Below, one piece after another: positions 35,458-44,537 of a DNA stretch of 64,000 nt. Location: the NCBI RefSeq assembly GCF_000014125.1, contig NC_008593.1, forward strand, positions 744,001 to 808,000, in the 5' to 3' direction. The translations under genes were made by a program, and so were the position numbers. Each line of letters starts with the position of its first letter. Within the stretch, counting starts at the first letter, position 1. The DNA comes from Clostridium novyi NT. Lineage in GTDB: Bacteria; Bacillota; Clostridia; Clostridiales; Clostridiaceae. A model generated the notes under the pieces. The model worked only from the letters and a program-made list of their open reading frames with translations. It had not been told where the DNA came from and ran no database searches.

Positions 35458-36792
35458 ATGACAAAAGAAATATTAGAGTTAATTAACAAAAATCATTATG
35501 TAAAAGCCAGAGAATACTTATCAAAAATGAATGTAGTTGATATTGCAGAATTAATGGAAGAGTTAGATAATGAAAAGCTTTTAATAGTTTTTAGAATACT
35601 TCCAAAAGAAATTGCATCAGATGTATTTTCATATGTTTCAAATGAGCTTCAACAGTATATAATTGAGTCTATTACAGACCATGAAATTAAGAGTATTATA
35701 GATGATTTATTCTTTGATGATACAATTGACCTTTTAGAGGAAATGCCATCAAATGTTGTAAGCAGAATTTTAAAAAATACAGATGAAGAGAGAAGAAAAC
35801 TTATTAATCAGTTTTTAAATTATCCAGAAGATTCTGCTGGAAGTATAATGACAATAGAATATGTAAGTCTTAAAAGAACAATGACTGTACAGGAAGCACT
35901 TAAACATATTAAAAAAATAGGAATTGATAAAAGGACAATTCATACATGTTATGTAACTAGTTCTAAAAGGAAATTAGAAGGGGTTATATCAATAAGGACA
36001 TTGATATTAAGTGATCATGATGAAATTATAGAAGATATTATGGAGAAAAAGGTTATATATGCTCACACAATGGATGACCAAGAAAAGATAGCAGCACTAT
36101 TTAAAAAGTATGATATTGTCACTATGCCTATTGTAGATAAAGAGTGTAGGCTTGTTGGTATTGTAACTATAGATGATGTTGTAGATATTATAGAGCAAGA
36201 AAATACAGAGGATATTCAAAAGATGGCAGCTATGGAACCATCAGAGGAAGAATATTTAAAGACAGGCGTCTTTGTTTTAGCAAAGCATAGGATTATATGG
36301 TTACTTGTGCTTATGATATCTGCAATTTTTACTGGAAATATAATAAGAAGATTTGAAAATGTTCTTCAATCAGTAGTTGTATTAGCATCTTTTATTCCAA
36401 TGCTTATGGATACAGGAGGCAACGCAGGTTCTCAATCTTCCACTCTTATTATTAGAGGGTTAGCACTTGGAGAAATAAAGTTAGATGATATATTTAAAGT
36501 TTTATGGAAAGAACTTAGAGTTGGAATACTTGTAGGAACGGTTTTGGCGAGTTTAAATTTTATTAGAATATATTTCCTTGACAAAGTTGGTTTTAATATA
36601 TCAATAACAGTATGTATAAGTTTATTTTTTACTGTAATACTTGCGAAATTTGTAGGAGGTATGCTACCTATAATTGCTCAAAAACTTAAGGTGGATCCTG
36701 CAATTATGGCAAGCCCTCTTATAACTACAATAGTAGATGCGGTGGCACTTATGATATATTTTACTTCAGCCACATTTTTTTTAGGAATATAA
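35458..36792 (+). CDS. mgtE: MgtE-family magnesium transporter
   Basis: A 444-residue protein with the standard order. A helical MgtE N-domain (about 1-125) is followed by two CBS domains (about 130-250) and a five-helix membrane domain. The ion-pathway motif PMLMDTGGNAGSQSS lies near residue 315. The cytosolic domains sense Mg2+ and close the channel when it is high. The ribosome site GGAGGG at 35445 can be buried by a leader hairpin. No terminator is visible between mgtE and the argS T-box. Confidence 0.95.
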   Translation: MTKEILELINKNHYVKAREYLSKMNVVDIAELMEELDNEKLLIVFRILPKEIASDVFSYVSNELQQYIIESITDHEIKSIIDDLFFDDTIDLLEEMPSNVVSRILKNTDEERRKLINQFLNYPEDSAGSIMTIEYVSLKRTMTVQEALKHIKKIGIDKRTIHTCYVTSSKRKLEGVISIRTLILSDHDEIIEDIMEKKVIYAHTMDDQEKIAALFKKYDIVTMPIVDKECRLVGIVTIDDVVDIIEQENTEDIQKMAAMEPSEEEYLKTGVFVLAKHRIIWLLVLMISAIFTGNIIRRFENVLQSVVVLASFIPMLMDTGGNAGSQSSTLIIRGLALGEIKLDDIFKVLWKELRVGILVGTVLASLNFIRIYFLDKVGFNISITVCISLFFTVILAKFVGGMLPIIAQKLKVDPAIMASPLITTIVDAVALMIYFTSATFFLGI

Positions 36793-36821
36793 GAGGTGCA
36801 CTCAAAGATTTTATATAATCC

Positions 36822-36851
36822 TTGACAAATTGAAAAATGTAATAATATAAT
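36822..36851 (+). promoter_or_regulatory. Promoter of the argS T-box transcript
   Basis: TTGACA (36822-36827) and TATAAT (36846-36851), spacer 18. Confidence 0.75.
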
Positions 36852-36883
36852 ATTCTGTAAGTATAATAATATAAACAAAATTC

Positions 36884-37114
36884 GATGATAAGGAGAGTAT
36901 CTTTTTAAAATATAAAAGCGAGTAGAAGATGGTGTAAGTTCTACAATATTTTATTTAGAGAAAAGAACCTTTGAGAAGCTACTAAGTTATATTAAATTTT
37001 ATGATGAGGTAAGCCGTTAACTGCGATAAAGTTATGAGGTGGACTAATTTTTAGTCAACTAGAGTGGTACCGCGGATATAACCGTCTCTATATATTTATA
37101 GAGACGGATTTTTT
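36884..37114 (+). promoter_or_regulatory. T-box riboswitch of argS
   Basis: The invariant core AGAGTGGTACCGCGG lies at 37061-37075 and is followed by the terminator stem CCGTCTCTAT / ATAGAGACGG (37082-37107) with a T6 tail. Stem I begins near GGAGAGTATC and has its apical hairpin GTAGAA / TTCTAC at about 36921-36943. Uncharged tRNA binding the core favours the antiterminator. A candidate arginine specifier is AGA at 36957-36959; I cannot confirm it without folding the RNA. Confidence 0.93.
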
Positions 37115-37171
37115 ATATTTAAGTTTTATATTTTTAGATTTGTACATAATTAAAATAAGGAGGACGTACAT

Positions 37172-38863
37172 ATGGATTATAAAAAGATTATAGCTGAGAG
37201 AATAAAAGAAAATGTAGAATTAGATGTAAATACAATAGAAGGACTTATAGAAATACCTCCAAAGTCTGATATGGGAGATTATGCATTTCCTTGCTTTCAA
37301 CTAGCTAAAACATTTAGAAAAGCTCCTAACATGATTGCTGAGGAGTTAAGTGAAAAGATAAACAAAGAAGGATTTGAAAAAGTAACAGCATTAGGACCTT
37401 ATTTAAATTTCTTTATGGATAAGGGATCTCTTACTTCTGATATATTAAATAAAGTTTTAGAAGAAGGGGATAATTATGGTTCTTCTAAAATTGGAGAAGG
37501 TAAAAATGTAACTATAGATTATTCATCACCTAACATAGCAAAACCATTCCATGTAGGACATTTATTTAGTACATCAATAGGGAATGCTCTATACAGAATG
37601 TTAAACTTTGAAGGATACAATTCTATAGGAATAAACCACTTAGGAGATTGGGGAACACAATTTGGTAAACTTATCTCTGCATATAAAAGATGGAGTGATG
37701 ATGAAGCTTTAGAAAAAGATCCAATAAAAGAATTACTTAGAATATATGTTAAGTTCCATGATGAAGCAGAAAAAGATCCATCACTTGAAGATGAAGGAAG
37801 AATGTACTTTAAGAAACTTGAAGATGGAGAAAAAGAAGAAGTTGAATTATGGGAAAGATTTAAAACATTAAGTTTAAAAGAATTCGAAAAGGTATATGAT
37901 ACATTAGGAGTTAAGTTCGATTCATATGCTGGAGAAAGTTTTTACAATGATAAAATGGATGCTGTAATAAAAGAAATAGATGACAAGGGATTACTTGTTG
38001 AAAGTAACGGTGCTAAAGTTGTAATGATGGATGAAGATAACATTCCTCCATGTATAATTGTAAAGGGAGACGGAGCGACTATATATGCTACTCGTGACCT
38101 TGCAGCAGCATTTTATAGAAAGAAAAATTATGATTTCCACAAGAGCATATATGTAGTTGGATCTGACCAAAGTCTTCACTTTAAACAAGTATTTAAGACA
38201 ATAGAAAAAATGGGATATGATTGGGCTAAGGATTGCAAACACGTAGCTTTTGGACTTGTTAGATTTGCAGATAAAAAGCTTTCTACTAGAAAAGGTCAAG
38301 TAATATTCCTTGAAGATTTACTAAATGAGTCAGTTTCTAAAACATTAGAAGTTATAAATGAAAAGAATCCAGAACTTGAAAATAAAGAAGAAGTAGCTAA
38401 AAAGGTAGGTATAGGAGCAGTTATATTTACTTACTTAAAGAACAAGAGAGAAAAAGACATTGTGTTTAACTGGAACGAAATGTTAAACTTTGAAGGAGAA
38501 ACAGGTCCTTACGTTCAATACACTTATGCAAGAGGAAAGAGCATATTAAGACGTGCAGGAGAAATCGGAGAAGAAGTTAACTATGCCGCTTTAAATTCTA
38601 AAGAAGAATTTGAATTAGTTAAAGTTTTAGGTAACCTTCAAGAAGCTATATTAAATGCTATAGATAAATTAGAACCATCAATTCTTACAAGATATACAAT
38701 TGAAGTTGCTAAAGCATTCAATAAATTCTACAATGCTCATAACATAATGGCAACAGAAGATGTAGCTACTAAAAATGCAAGATTAAAACTTGTAGAAGCT
38801 ACATGTCAAGTAATTAAAAATGGACTTAACTTGCTTGGAATTGAAGTTGTAGAAAAAATGTAA
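37172..38863 (+). CDS. argS: Arginyl-tRNA synthetase
   Basis: A 563-residue class I synthetase with the ArgS N-terminal additional domain, the HIGH-type motif HVGH at residues 127-130 ([17 protein letters not shown]), a KMSKS-like KLSTRKG near residue 369, and a helical anticodon-binding domain at the end (DALR-type). It charges tRNA-Arg. Expression is controlled by the upstream T-box. The ribosome site AAGGAGG precedes the ATG. Confidence 0.96.
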   Translation: MDYKKIIAERIKENVELDVNTIEGLIEIPPKSDMGDYAFPCFQLAKTFRKAPNMIAEELSEKINKEGFEKVTALGPYLNFFMDKGSLTSDILNKVLEEGDNYGSSKIGEGKNVTIDYSSPNIAKPFHVGHLFSTSIGNALYRMLNFEGYNSIGINHLGDWGTQFGKLISAYKRWSDDEALEKDPIKELLRIYVKFHDEAEKDPSLEDEGRMYFKKLEDGEKEEVELWERFKTLSLKEFEKVYDTLGVKFDSYAGESFYNDKMDAVIKEIDDKGLLVESNGAKVVMMDEDNIPPCIIVKGDGATIYATRDLAAAFYRKKNYDFHKSIYVVGSDQSLHFKQVFKTIEKMGYDWAKDCKHVAFGLVRFADKKLSTRKGQVIFLEDLLNESVSKTLEVINEKNPELENKEEVAKKVGIGAVIFTYLKNKREKDIVFNWNEMLNFEGETGPYVQYTYARGKSILRRAGEIGEEVNYAALNSKEEFELVKVLGNLQEAILNAIDKLEPSILTRYTIEVAKAFNKFYNAHNIMATEDVATKNARLKLVEATCQVIKNGLNLLGIEVVEKM

Positions 38864-38880
38864 TAAAGATATAATTAATT

Positions 38881-38947
38881 AAAAATCTAGTTACTTATTA
38901 GATACATGAGTTTAAATGTATTTAAATAGGTAACTAGATTTTTTCTT
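38881..38947 (+). terminator. Intrinsic terminator of argS
   Basis: AAAAATCTAGTTAC (38881-38894) pairs with GTAACTAGATTTTT (38930-38943), followed by further T. The loop is long (35 bases) and may fold internally. Confidence 0.8.
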
Positions 38948-39151
38948 TTTGGATACATAATTATAAAAAAACATCATAAATAATAATAAGAGCGTAATAA
39001 AGCAAAAATTAAACGTTTTTATTGAATGTAATTTAATAATACTAATAAAATGGATAAAAATATTTAAAAAATAACAAAAATAATGTAATATAAAATAGAA
39101 AAAAAGTAAAATAATGATTTAATTAATTCCATTATTCATGAGGTGAAGATT

Positions 39152-40132
39152 ATGTATCCAATTAAATTTGAAAACTTATATTATGAAAAAATATGGGGAG
39201 GAAGAGATTTAGAGCTATTTAGAGATGATATACCAGAAGGAAATATCGGTGAGAGCTGGGATGTAGCTTGTCACAAAAATGGTATGAGCATAGTTGAAAA
39301 TGGGGAATTTAAGGGACTAAGATTAGATGAACTTATAGAAAAGGAAAAGGAAAACTTACTTGGAACTAAAATAGATAGAAACTGGTTTCCACTTTTAATA
39401 AAACTTATAAATGCTAAAGATAAACTTTCAGTACAAGTACACCCAAATGATGAATATGCTAAAAGAGTTGAAGGAGATATGGGTAAAACTGAAGTTTGGT
39501 ACGTTGTTGAAGCTTTTGAAGGAGCTAATTTAGTTGTTGGTACTAAAGGAAAATGTACTAAAGAAGAATTTAAAGCTGCAATTGAAGAAGGAAAACTTGA
39601 TAGCTATCTAAATAAAATACCTGTTAAAAAGGGAGATGTATATTTAGTACAAAGTGGACTTGTTCATGCAATTGGAGAAGGAGTAATAATAGCGGAGATA
39701 CAACAAAATAGTGATACTACTTATAGAGTATATGACTATAACAGAGGAAGAGAAATTCATGTTCAAAAGGCTTTAGATGTTATAGATCTAAATCTAAATG
39801 GAGAAAAAAATGAAGGCTTAGAAATTAAAAAAGATGGATATACAAAAAATTATCTATGCTTAGGAAGAGATTTTTCTTTAGAACTTTATGATATAAAAAA
39901 CAGTGCAGAAGAAGAAAGTGATGTAGAAAGATTCTTCATATTCACATGTGTAGAAGGTAACGGAGAAATTTTATATAAAGATGGCAAAGAAGAAATAAAA
40001 ACTGGAGATAGCATTTTAATTCCAGCTACTCTTGGAAATTACACATTAAAAGGTAATATGAAGTTATTAAAAAGTTATGTGCCAGACATAAAAAAAGTAG
40101 AAAAAAATATACTAGACGAAATAGAATATTAA
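39152..40132 (+). CDS. manA: Mannose-6-phosphate isomerase, class I
   Basis: ATG 39152 follows GAGGTG by six bases; in-frame GTG 39143 lies within the ribosome site. The 326-residue protein is of the short Gram-positive type. Zinc ligands fit QVHPNDEYA (near residue 95), an intervening Glu in KTEVWYVVE, and His in LVHAIGEGVIIAEIQQNSD. It interconverts fructose-6-phosphate and mannose-6-phosphate, feeding mannose use or GDP-sugar synthesis. It stands alone between terminators. Confidence 0.92.
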   Translation: MYPIKFENLYYEKIWGGRDLELFRDDIPEGNIGESWDVACHKNGMSIVENGEFKGLRLDELIEKEKENLLGTKIDRNWFPLLIKLINAKDKLSVQVHPNDEYAKRVEGDMGKTEVWYVVEAFEGANLVVGTKGKCTKEEFKAAIEEGKLDSYLNKIPVKKGDVYLVQSGLVHAIGEGVIIAEIQQNSDTTYRVYDYNRGREIHVQKALDVIDLNLNGEKNEGLEIKKDGYTKNYLCLGRDFSLELYDIKNSAEEESDVERFFIFTCVEGNGEILYKDGKEEIKTGDSILIPATLGNYTLKGNMKLLKSYVPDIKKVEKNILDEIEY

Positions 40133-40155
40133 ATAAAAGTTAAGTTATAAATAAT

Positions 40156-40228
40156 AAAAGGCATATGCGTGAATTTGTATCACAGTTATATTGACTAGCA
40201 TACAAATAAAGTGTATGTCTTTTAATTT
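40156..40228 (+). terminator. Nested stem-loop, probable terminator of manA
   Basis: AAAAGGCATA (40156) pairs with TATGTCTTTT (ending 40223, one G-U); inside it TTTGTAT (40174-40180) pairs with ATACAAA (40200-40206). A T-rich tail follows. Confidence 0.6.
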
Positions 40229-40291
40229 ATTAAAATTTGCACATATATATGTATAATAATATAATGTATAGATGGAGGTGGAACAAAGGCT

Positions 40292-41089
40292 ATGATAGAG
40301 GTACAAAAGCAAATAGACTTAGATTTGGAACTTGATATATATAAGAAGCTTTTAGAAGATAATATTTTATTTTTTGATATAGAAACCACAGGTTTTGATA
40401 AGGAAAAAGAAAAAGTTGTATTAATATCTGGAGGATGGTTTTTGCAAGATAAAAAATTTGTAATAAAACAATATTTTGCAGAGTCTTTAGATGAAGAAGT
40501 TCAGGTATTAAAGGCTTTTAAAGAAGATGTAACAAAATTTAATAGCTGGTGTTCATATAATGGAAAGGCTTTTGATGAGCCTTTTATAAAAAAGAGAATG
40601 AATATAAACAATATAGAATTTACACCACCAAGAGAACATATAGACTTATATAGGATTATAAGACCATATTATAAGCAATTAGGCATGGAAAGATGTAATC
40701 TTAAAAGTGTAGAAAAGTATTTAGGCATACATAGAGCAGACAAAATAGATGGTGGAATAAGTGTGGAGTTATATTATAACTTTTTAGATACTAAGGATGA
40801 AAGATTAAGATATGTAATTATGCTTCACAATTATGAAGATGTATTAAATTTACCATCAATATTCAAACTAACATATGATATTGAGAAAAATGACACTTTA
40901 AAAAGAGAAGGTGGAATTACAAAGAAACAATTGGACTACCTAAGATTTTTGATGAAAAAGAATAATATTCAAGTAACAGATGACTTAAAGAAAATTTCTA
41001 AAAAATCTGCCTCTAGAATTATAGACAGTATACTAAGGGGAAATATAGATATAGATAAGTTTAATGCAATAATTAAGGATAGTTATTAA
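40292..41089 (+). CDS. YprB-type RNase H-like 3'-5' exonuclease
   Basis: A 265-residue protein with a DEDD exonuclease fold: Asp/Glu in FFDIETTGF (residue 28 onward), Asp in YNGKAFDEPF, and a late Asp in HNYEDVLNLP. The Cys-free active-site set appears complete. The last 60 residues form a helical SAP-like or DNA-binding tail (KKQLDYLRFLMKKNN). The substrate is unknown; relatives are assigned to the YprB/RNase_H_2 family. A related but shorter protein is encoded at 43594. Confidence 0.78.
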   Translation: MIEVQKQIDLDLELDIYKKLLEDNILFFDIETTGFDKEKEKVVLISGGWFLQDKKFVIKQYFAESLDEEVQVLKAFKEDVTKFNSWCSYNGKAFDEPFIKKRMNINNIEFTPPREHIDLYRIIRPYYKQLGMERCNLKSVEKYLGIHRADKIDGGISVELYYNFLDTKDERLRYVIMLHNYEDVLNLPSIFKLTYDIEKNDTLKREGGITKKQLDYLRFLMKKNNIQVTDDLKKISKKSASRIIDSILRGNIDIDKFNAIIKDSY

Positions 41090-41098
41090 TGTAATTTA

Positions 41099-41142
41099 AA
41101 AAAGATAGTAAAATTGATATATAAATTTTACTATCTTTTTAT
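41099..41142. terminator. Bidirectional terminator between the yprB-like gene and the feo operon
   Basis: A 17-bp perfect stem (AAGATAGTAAAATT at 41102 pairing with AATTTTACTATCTT ending at 41137) has an eight-base loop, with A-rich and T-rich flanks. Confidence 0.9.
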
Positions 41143-41181
41143 ATATTTAAAGAAACTTTGAAAGAATTTTAAAAACAGTTG

Positions 41182-41343
41182 TTATTTATTATTATCTTTC
41201 TTTTCTTCAGTGTTTTTGTACATAGCGCAGTGAGACGAACAACTTCCACAATCGCATCCACCACCAGAGGCTTTTTGCTTAAAGTTTCTTACAATAATAA
41301 ATATTGAAAGAGCAGCAAGTAATACAACTATTAATATTTCCAT
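41182..41343 (-). CDS. FeoB-associated Cys-rich membrane protein, 53 residues
   Basis: The small ORF starts at ATG 41343 (ribosome site AGAGGTAT) and lies 35 bases after feoB. It encodes a membrane helix (ILIVVLLAALSIFIIVRNF) followed by a cysteine cluster GGGCDCGSCSSHC and a charged tail. This is the layout of the small Cys-rich proteins that accompany FeoB in Firmicutes. A role in Fe2+ uptake, such as metal handling at the pore, is inferred from position. It shares the feo transcript. Confidence 0.9.
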   Translation of the reverse strand: MEILIVVLLAALSIFIIVRNFKQKASGGGCDCGSCSSHCAMYKNTEEKKDNNK

Positions 41344-41378
41344 AAAAATACCTCTTTTACATAATAAAATTTTAGATA

Positions 41379-43154
41379 TTATACTAAAAGTGAACCTATA
41401 TTATAAACTAAGAAAGAAACCACCCAAGCTAGTACAAGTTGATAGAATATAGAAAATAGGCTCATTTTGCTACCAAATTCTTTTTTCATTGTACCTATAG
41501 CAGTTATACAAGGTGTATATAAAAGTGTGAAAACTAAAAATGCATAAGCTGAAACTGCTGTAAAGTATTGTGGTAATATAGTTTCAAGATTGCTTCCAAA
41601 GATAACACCCATAGTACTTACAACAACTTCTTTTGCCATAAGTCCAGCAAGTAATGATACTGAAGATTGCCAGTTACCAAATCCTAAAGGTTTAAAAATA
41701 GGAGTTAAGGCTTTTCCAATGTATGCAAGGAAGCTTTCGTTAATATCAACAAGTCCAGTAAAGTTAAAATTAGATAATAACCAAACTAATATTGAAATTG
41801 ATAATATAATTGTTCCTGCTTTTTTAACAAATCCTTTTCCTTTGTCCCAAGTGTGAAGTAATAAATTTTTAAGTTCAGGAAGTTTATATTCAGGAAGTTC
41901 TATAATAAATGGTTCTTCATCCTTTTTAAATAATGTATTTTTAAATAATAATCCCACTAAGAATGCTATAAGTATTCCTAAAACATAAAGAGAAGAAACT
42001 ACTTCAAATTCATGTCCTGGGAAAAATATAGATGCAAATAATGCATAAACAGGTAGTCTAGCATTACATGACATAAGTGGTACAAGTAGTGCTGCAAGTT
42101 TTCTATCTTTTTCGCTTTCAAGTGTTCTTGCAGACATTATAGCAGGTACTGAACATCCAAATCCAACAACCATAGGAATAAATGCTTTACCCGAAAGTCC
42201 CATTTTTCTCATTAATTTATCCATTAAGAAAGCAGCTCTTGCCATATAACCACTATCTTCAAGGAAAGATATACCTAAAAATAATGTAAGTATTATAGGT
42301 AAGAAAATAATTATAGATCCAACACCACCAACTATACCATCTACAAGTAGTGATCTAAACCAATCACTATTTGATACTAAAAGTGTATTTAAATAAGGTA
42401 GTAATTGTTGATTTAATTTATCATCTAAAAAGTCAGTTATAGGTTGACCAACCCAAGTAAATGTAAATTTAAATATTATAAACATAATACCTAAAAGTAT
42501 AGGGTATGCAAGAAATTTATTTAATAATACTTTGTCTACTTTATCCTTTGTACTAATTTTATTTTTAGAAGTTCTAGTCATACATTTATTAAGTACTCCT
42601 TCAATAAATGCATAGGCTTCTTTTTCACTATCAAAATTATAAAAATCATAATCATTATAAATTGCAAGATTAGATTTATCTAAATCTAATATAAGTTGTT
42701 TTAAATTGATAAGACCTTTTCCTTTAGAAGCTGACATAGGAATTACTTTCATAACTCCAAGCTCTTTTGCAAGTTTGTCATAATCAATACTTATACCGTT
42801 TGCTTCTGAGACATCAATCATGTTTAGTACCATAATTATTGGCTTTTTAAATTGTTTTAATTGAGTAGTAAGGTATAAGTTTCTATCTAAATTAGAAGCA
42901 TCTACAATATTTATAATTACATCTGCATCTCCATTTAATAAGAAGTCTTTTGATACTTTTTCTTCATTAGAATAAGTATCCATTGCGTATATTCCTGGCA
43001 AGTCCACTATTTTAGCAGATTTTTTTAAAAATCCTTCTTTTCTTTCAACAGTTACTCCAGCCCAATTTCCAACATATTGGTTAGAACCTGTTAAAGCATT
43101 AAATAAAGTAGTTTTACCAACATTGGGGTTACCTACTAATGCTACTGTTAACAT
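41379..43154 (-). CDS. feoB: Ferrous iron transporter FeoB
   Basis: A 591-residue protein. The N-terminal G domain has GNPNVGKTT (8-16), DLPGIYAM near 52, and NMID near 111. A short helical GDI-like linker leads to the membrane domain with Gate motifs (GYMARAAFLMDKLMRKMGLS, GFGCSVPAIMSARTL). It is somewhat shorter than many FeoB proteins (about 650-770). It moves Fe2+ inward. Only one base separates it from feoA. Confidence 0.95.
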   Translation of the reverse strand: MLTVALVGNPNVGKTTLFNALTGSNQYVGNWAGVTVERKEGFLKKSAKIVDLPGIYAMDTYSNEEKVSKDFLLNGDADVIINIVDASNLDRNLYLTTQLKQFKKPIIMVLNMIDVSEANGISIDYDKLAKELGVMKVIPMSASKGKGLINLKQLILDLDKSNLAIYNDYDFYNFDSEKEAYAFIEGVLNKCMTRTSKNKISTKDKVDKVLLNKFLAYPILLGIMFIIFKFTFTWVGQPITDFLDDKLNQQLLPYLNTLLVSNSDWFRSLLVDGIVGGVGSIIIFLPIILTLFLGISFLEDSGYMARAAFLMDKLMRKMGLSGKAFIPMVVGFGCSVPAIMSARTLESEKDRKLAALLVPLMSCNARLPVYALFASIFFPGHEFEVVSSLYVLGILIAFLVGLLFKNTLFKKDEEPFIIELPEYKLPELKNLLLHTWDKGKGFVKKAGTIILSISILVWLLSNFNFTGLVDINESFLAYIGKALTPIFKPLGFGNWQSSVSLLAGLMAKEVVVSTMGVIFGSNLETILPQYFTAVSAYAFLVFTLLYTPCITAIGTMKKEFGSKMSLFSIFYQLVLAWVVSFLVYNIGSLLV

Positions 43155-43155
43155 T

Positions 43156-43380
43156 TTAGTCCTCCTTCAAAGTTATGTTCTTTGCATCTTTTTTTCTTAT
43201 AGCTAAATCAAAACCTCTAACATTTATTATAATAGGGTCTCCTAAAGGGGCTGAAGTTTTTACAGTTACACTAGTACCCTCTATACATCCTAAAGCTAAA
43301 AGACGTTTTGAAAGTTTTTTATCTCCATTTATATCCTTTATAAATCCCATTTCACCAGATTTTAGATCTAATATATTCAT
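43156..43380 (-). CDS. feoA: FeoA, SH3-like iron-transport accessory protein
   Basis: ATG 43380 follows GGGGGA by seven bases; a longer frame upstream to 43425 has no ribosome site and runs through the Fur box. The 74-residue protein is a FeoA domain (SGEMGFIKDINGDKKLSKRL, LGCIEGTSVTV, NVRGFDLAIRKKDA). It is thought to interact with FeoB. First gene of the minus-strand feo operon. Confidence 0.92.
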   Translation of the reverse strand: MNILDLKSGEMGFIKDINGDKKLSKRLLALGCIEGTSVTVKTSAPLGDPIIINVRGFDLAIRKKDAKNITLKED

Positions 43381-43400
43381 GTGTCCGTCCCCCTTTATGT

Positions 43401-43454
43401 AAATATGAAAATCATTATCAACCAAAATATATCATCAATTAGGATAGTTGTCAA
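43401..43454 (-). promoter_or_regulatory. feo promoter with Fur box
   Basis: On the minus strand TTGACA (43454-43449) and TATATT (43431-43426) are spaced by 17. The sequence GATAATGATTTTCATATTT (43419-43401) agrees with the 19-bp Fur-box consensus at 14 positions and lies at the predicted transcription start, suiting iron-dependent repression. Confidence 0.75.
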
Positions 43455-43593
43455 TAAAATATCCTAATATAAGGAATAGTAAAGGTTACCAAAATAAAAA
43501 CAATGAATATGTTCACAAAAAAGAAAAAGTATGAGATAATAAAAATATTAAATTTAAATAAAGAAATATTCATATCTAGAAAAGAGTGATTTG

Positions 43594-44256
43594 GTGATTA
43601 CAAGAGAAAACAGTATTAAAATCGAGGAGGAGTCTGAAGAATTTGCATTACTAGTTGATGGAAGAAGTGATATATATAAGGATGCAATATTTTTTGATTT
43701 AGAGCATTACCTATATAAAAAACCAATATGTATTGGAGTATTTGGATGTTGTTATTTTGATAATGATACCCATGAGCTTAAGGTTACTCAATACATGATT
43801 GAAAATAAAAAAGATGCACCAGAGATATTAAAATTATCCGAAGAGTATTTTAAAGAAATGTATGAAAAACATAATAAAAGATATATAATAACTTTTTCAG
43901 GAAACAATGATTTTAATGTAATAGAATATTTATATAAAAAGGGCAAAATAGAATTCAATATAGACGAACATTTTAAAAAAGTAGATCTTCAAAGAGAATA
44001 TGAAAAACTTATGGGACAAAATATTGGACTAAAAAATTTAGAAAAGAAATTTAATATAGAAAGAGAAAGTGAAGTTATAAGTGGTTCAAACTTATCTAAA
44101 ACATTTTGCAAAGTTATGAAAGATTTTGACTATATAAATAGAATGCCTGAAGAAAAAAGACAGAGAATTCTTTTGTATAATGAACAAGATGTATCTAGTT
44201 TATTTTACATATATTTAGGTTGGAAAAAGTATTTAAAAAAAGAAAATGACAATTAA
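43594..44256 (+). CDS. RNase H-like (YprB-type) exonuclease paralogue
   Basis: The start is not ATG: GTG 43594 (or TTG 43591) after GAGTGAT at 43584. The 220-residue protein resembles the one at 40292. Asp and Glu lie in FFDLEHYL, Asp in FSGNNDFNVIEYL, and the late Asp in YNEQDVSSLFYIYLG. Thus the DEDD residues seem intact. It lacks the C-terminal helical tail of its relative. The two genes flank the feo operon on the opposite strand. A terminator follows. Confidence 0.7.
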   Translation: MITRENSIKIEEESEEFALLVDGRSDIYKDAIFFDLEHYLYKKPICIGVFGCCYFDNDTHELKVTQYMIENKKDAPEILKLSEEYFKEMYEKHNKRYIITFSGNNDFNVIEYLYKKGKIEFNIDEHFKKVDLQREYEKLMGQNIGLKNLEKKFNIERESEVISGSNLSKTFCKVMKDFDYINRMPEEKRQRILLYNEQDVSSLFYIYLGWKKYLKKENDN

Positions 44257-44282
44257 AAATATGAAAAAATTACAAACTTTTA

Positions 44283-44324
44283 AAACATCCATGAAAGATT
44301 ATGGATGTTTATTTTTGTTTTTTT
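44283..44324 (+). terminator. Intrinsic terminator after the second exonuclease gene
   Basis: AAACATCCAT pairs with ATGGATGTTT across eight bases, followed by a long T-rich tail. Confidence 0.9.
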
Positions 44325-44449
44325 ATAATGTGTTATAAAGAAAATACCTGTGAAAAATATGTTTTTTTATTGAAAAAATTAATTGAATAAAAATTAAAAT
44401 TTAAATTGAAAAATATTAGGTGAATATGCATTATTTGTAATAAAATCTA

Positions 44450-44477
44450 TTGAATTTAACATAATATACTATATAAT
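44450..44477 (+). promoter_or_regulatory. Promoter of the type IV pilus operon
   Basis: TTGAAT (44450-44455) and TATAAT (44472-44477), spacer 16, about 60 bases before pilB. Confidence 0.55.
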
Positions 44478-44537
44478 AAAGGTAAATATAACAAAACAAA
44501 CTAAATTTTACATGTGAATAAAATAGGGGTTAATGGG

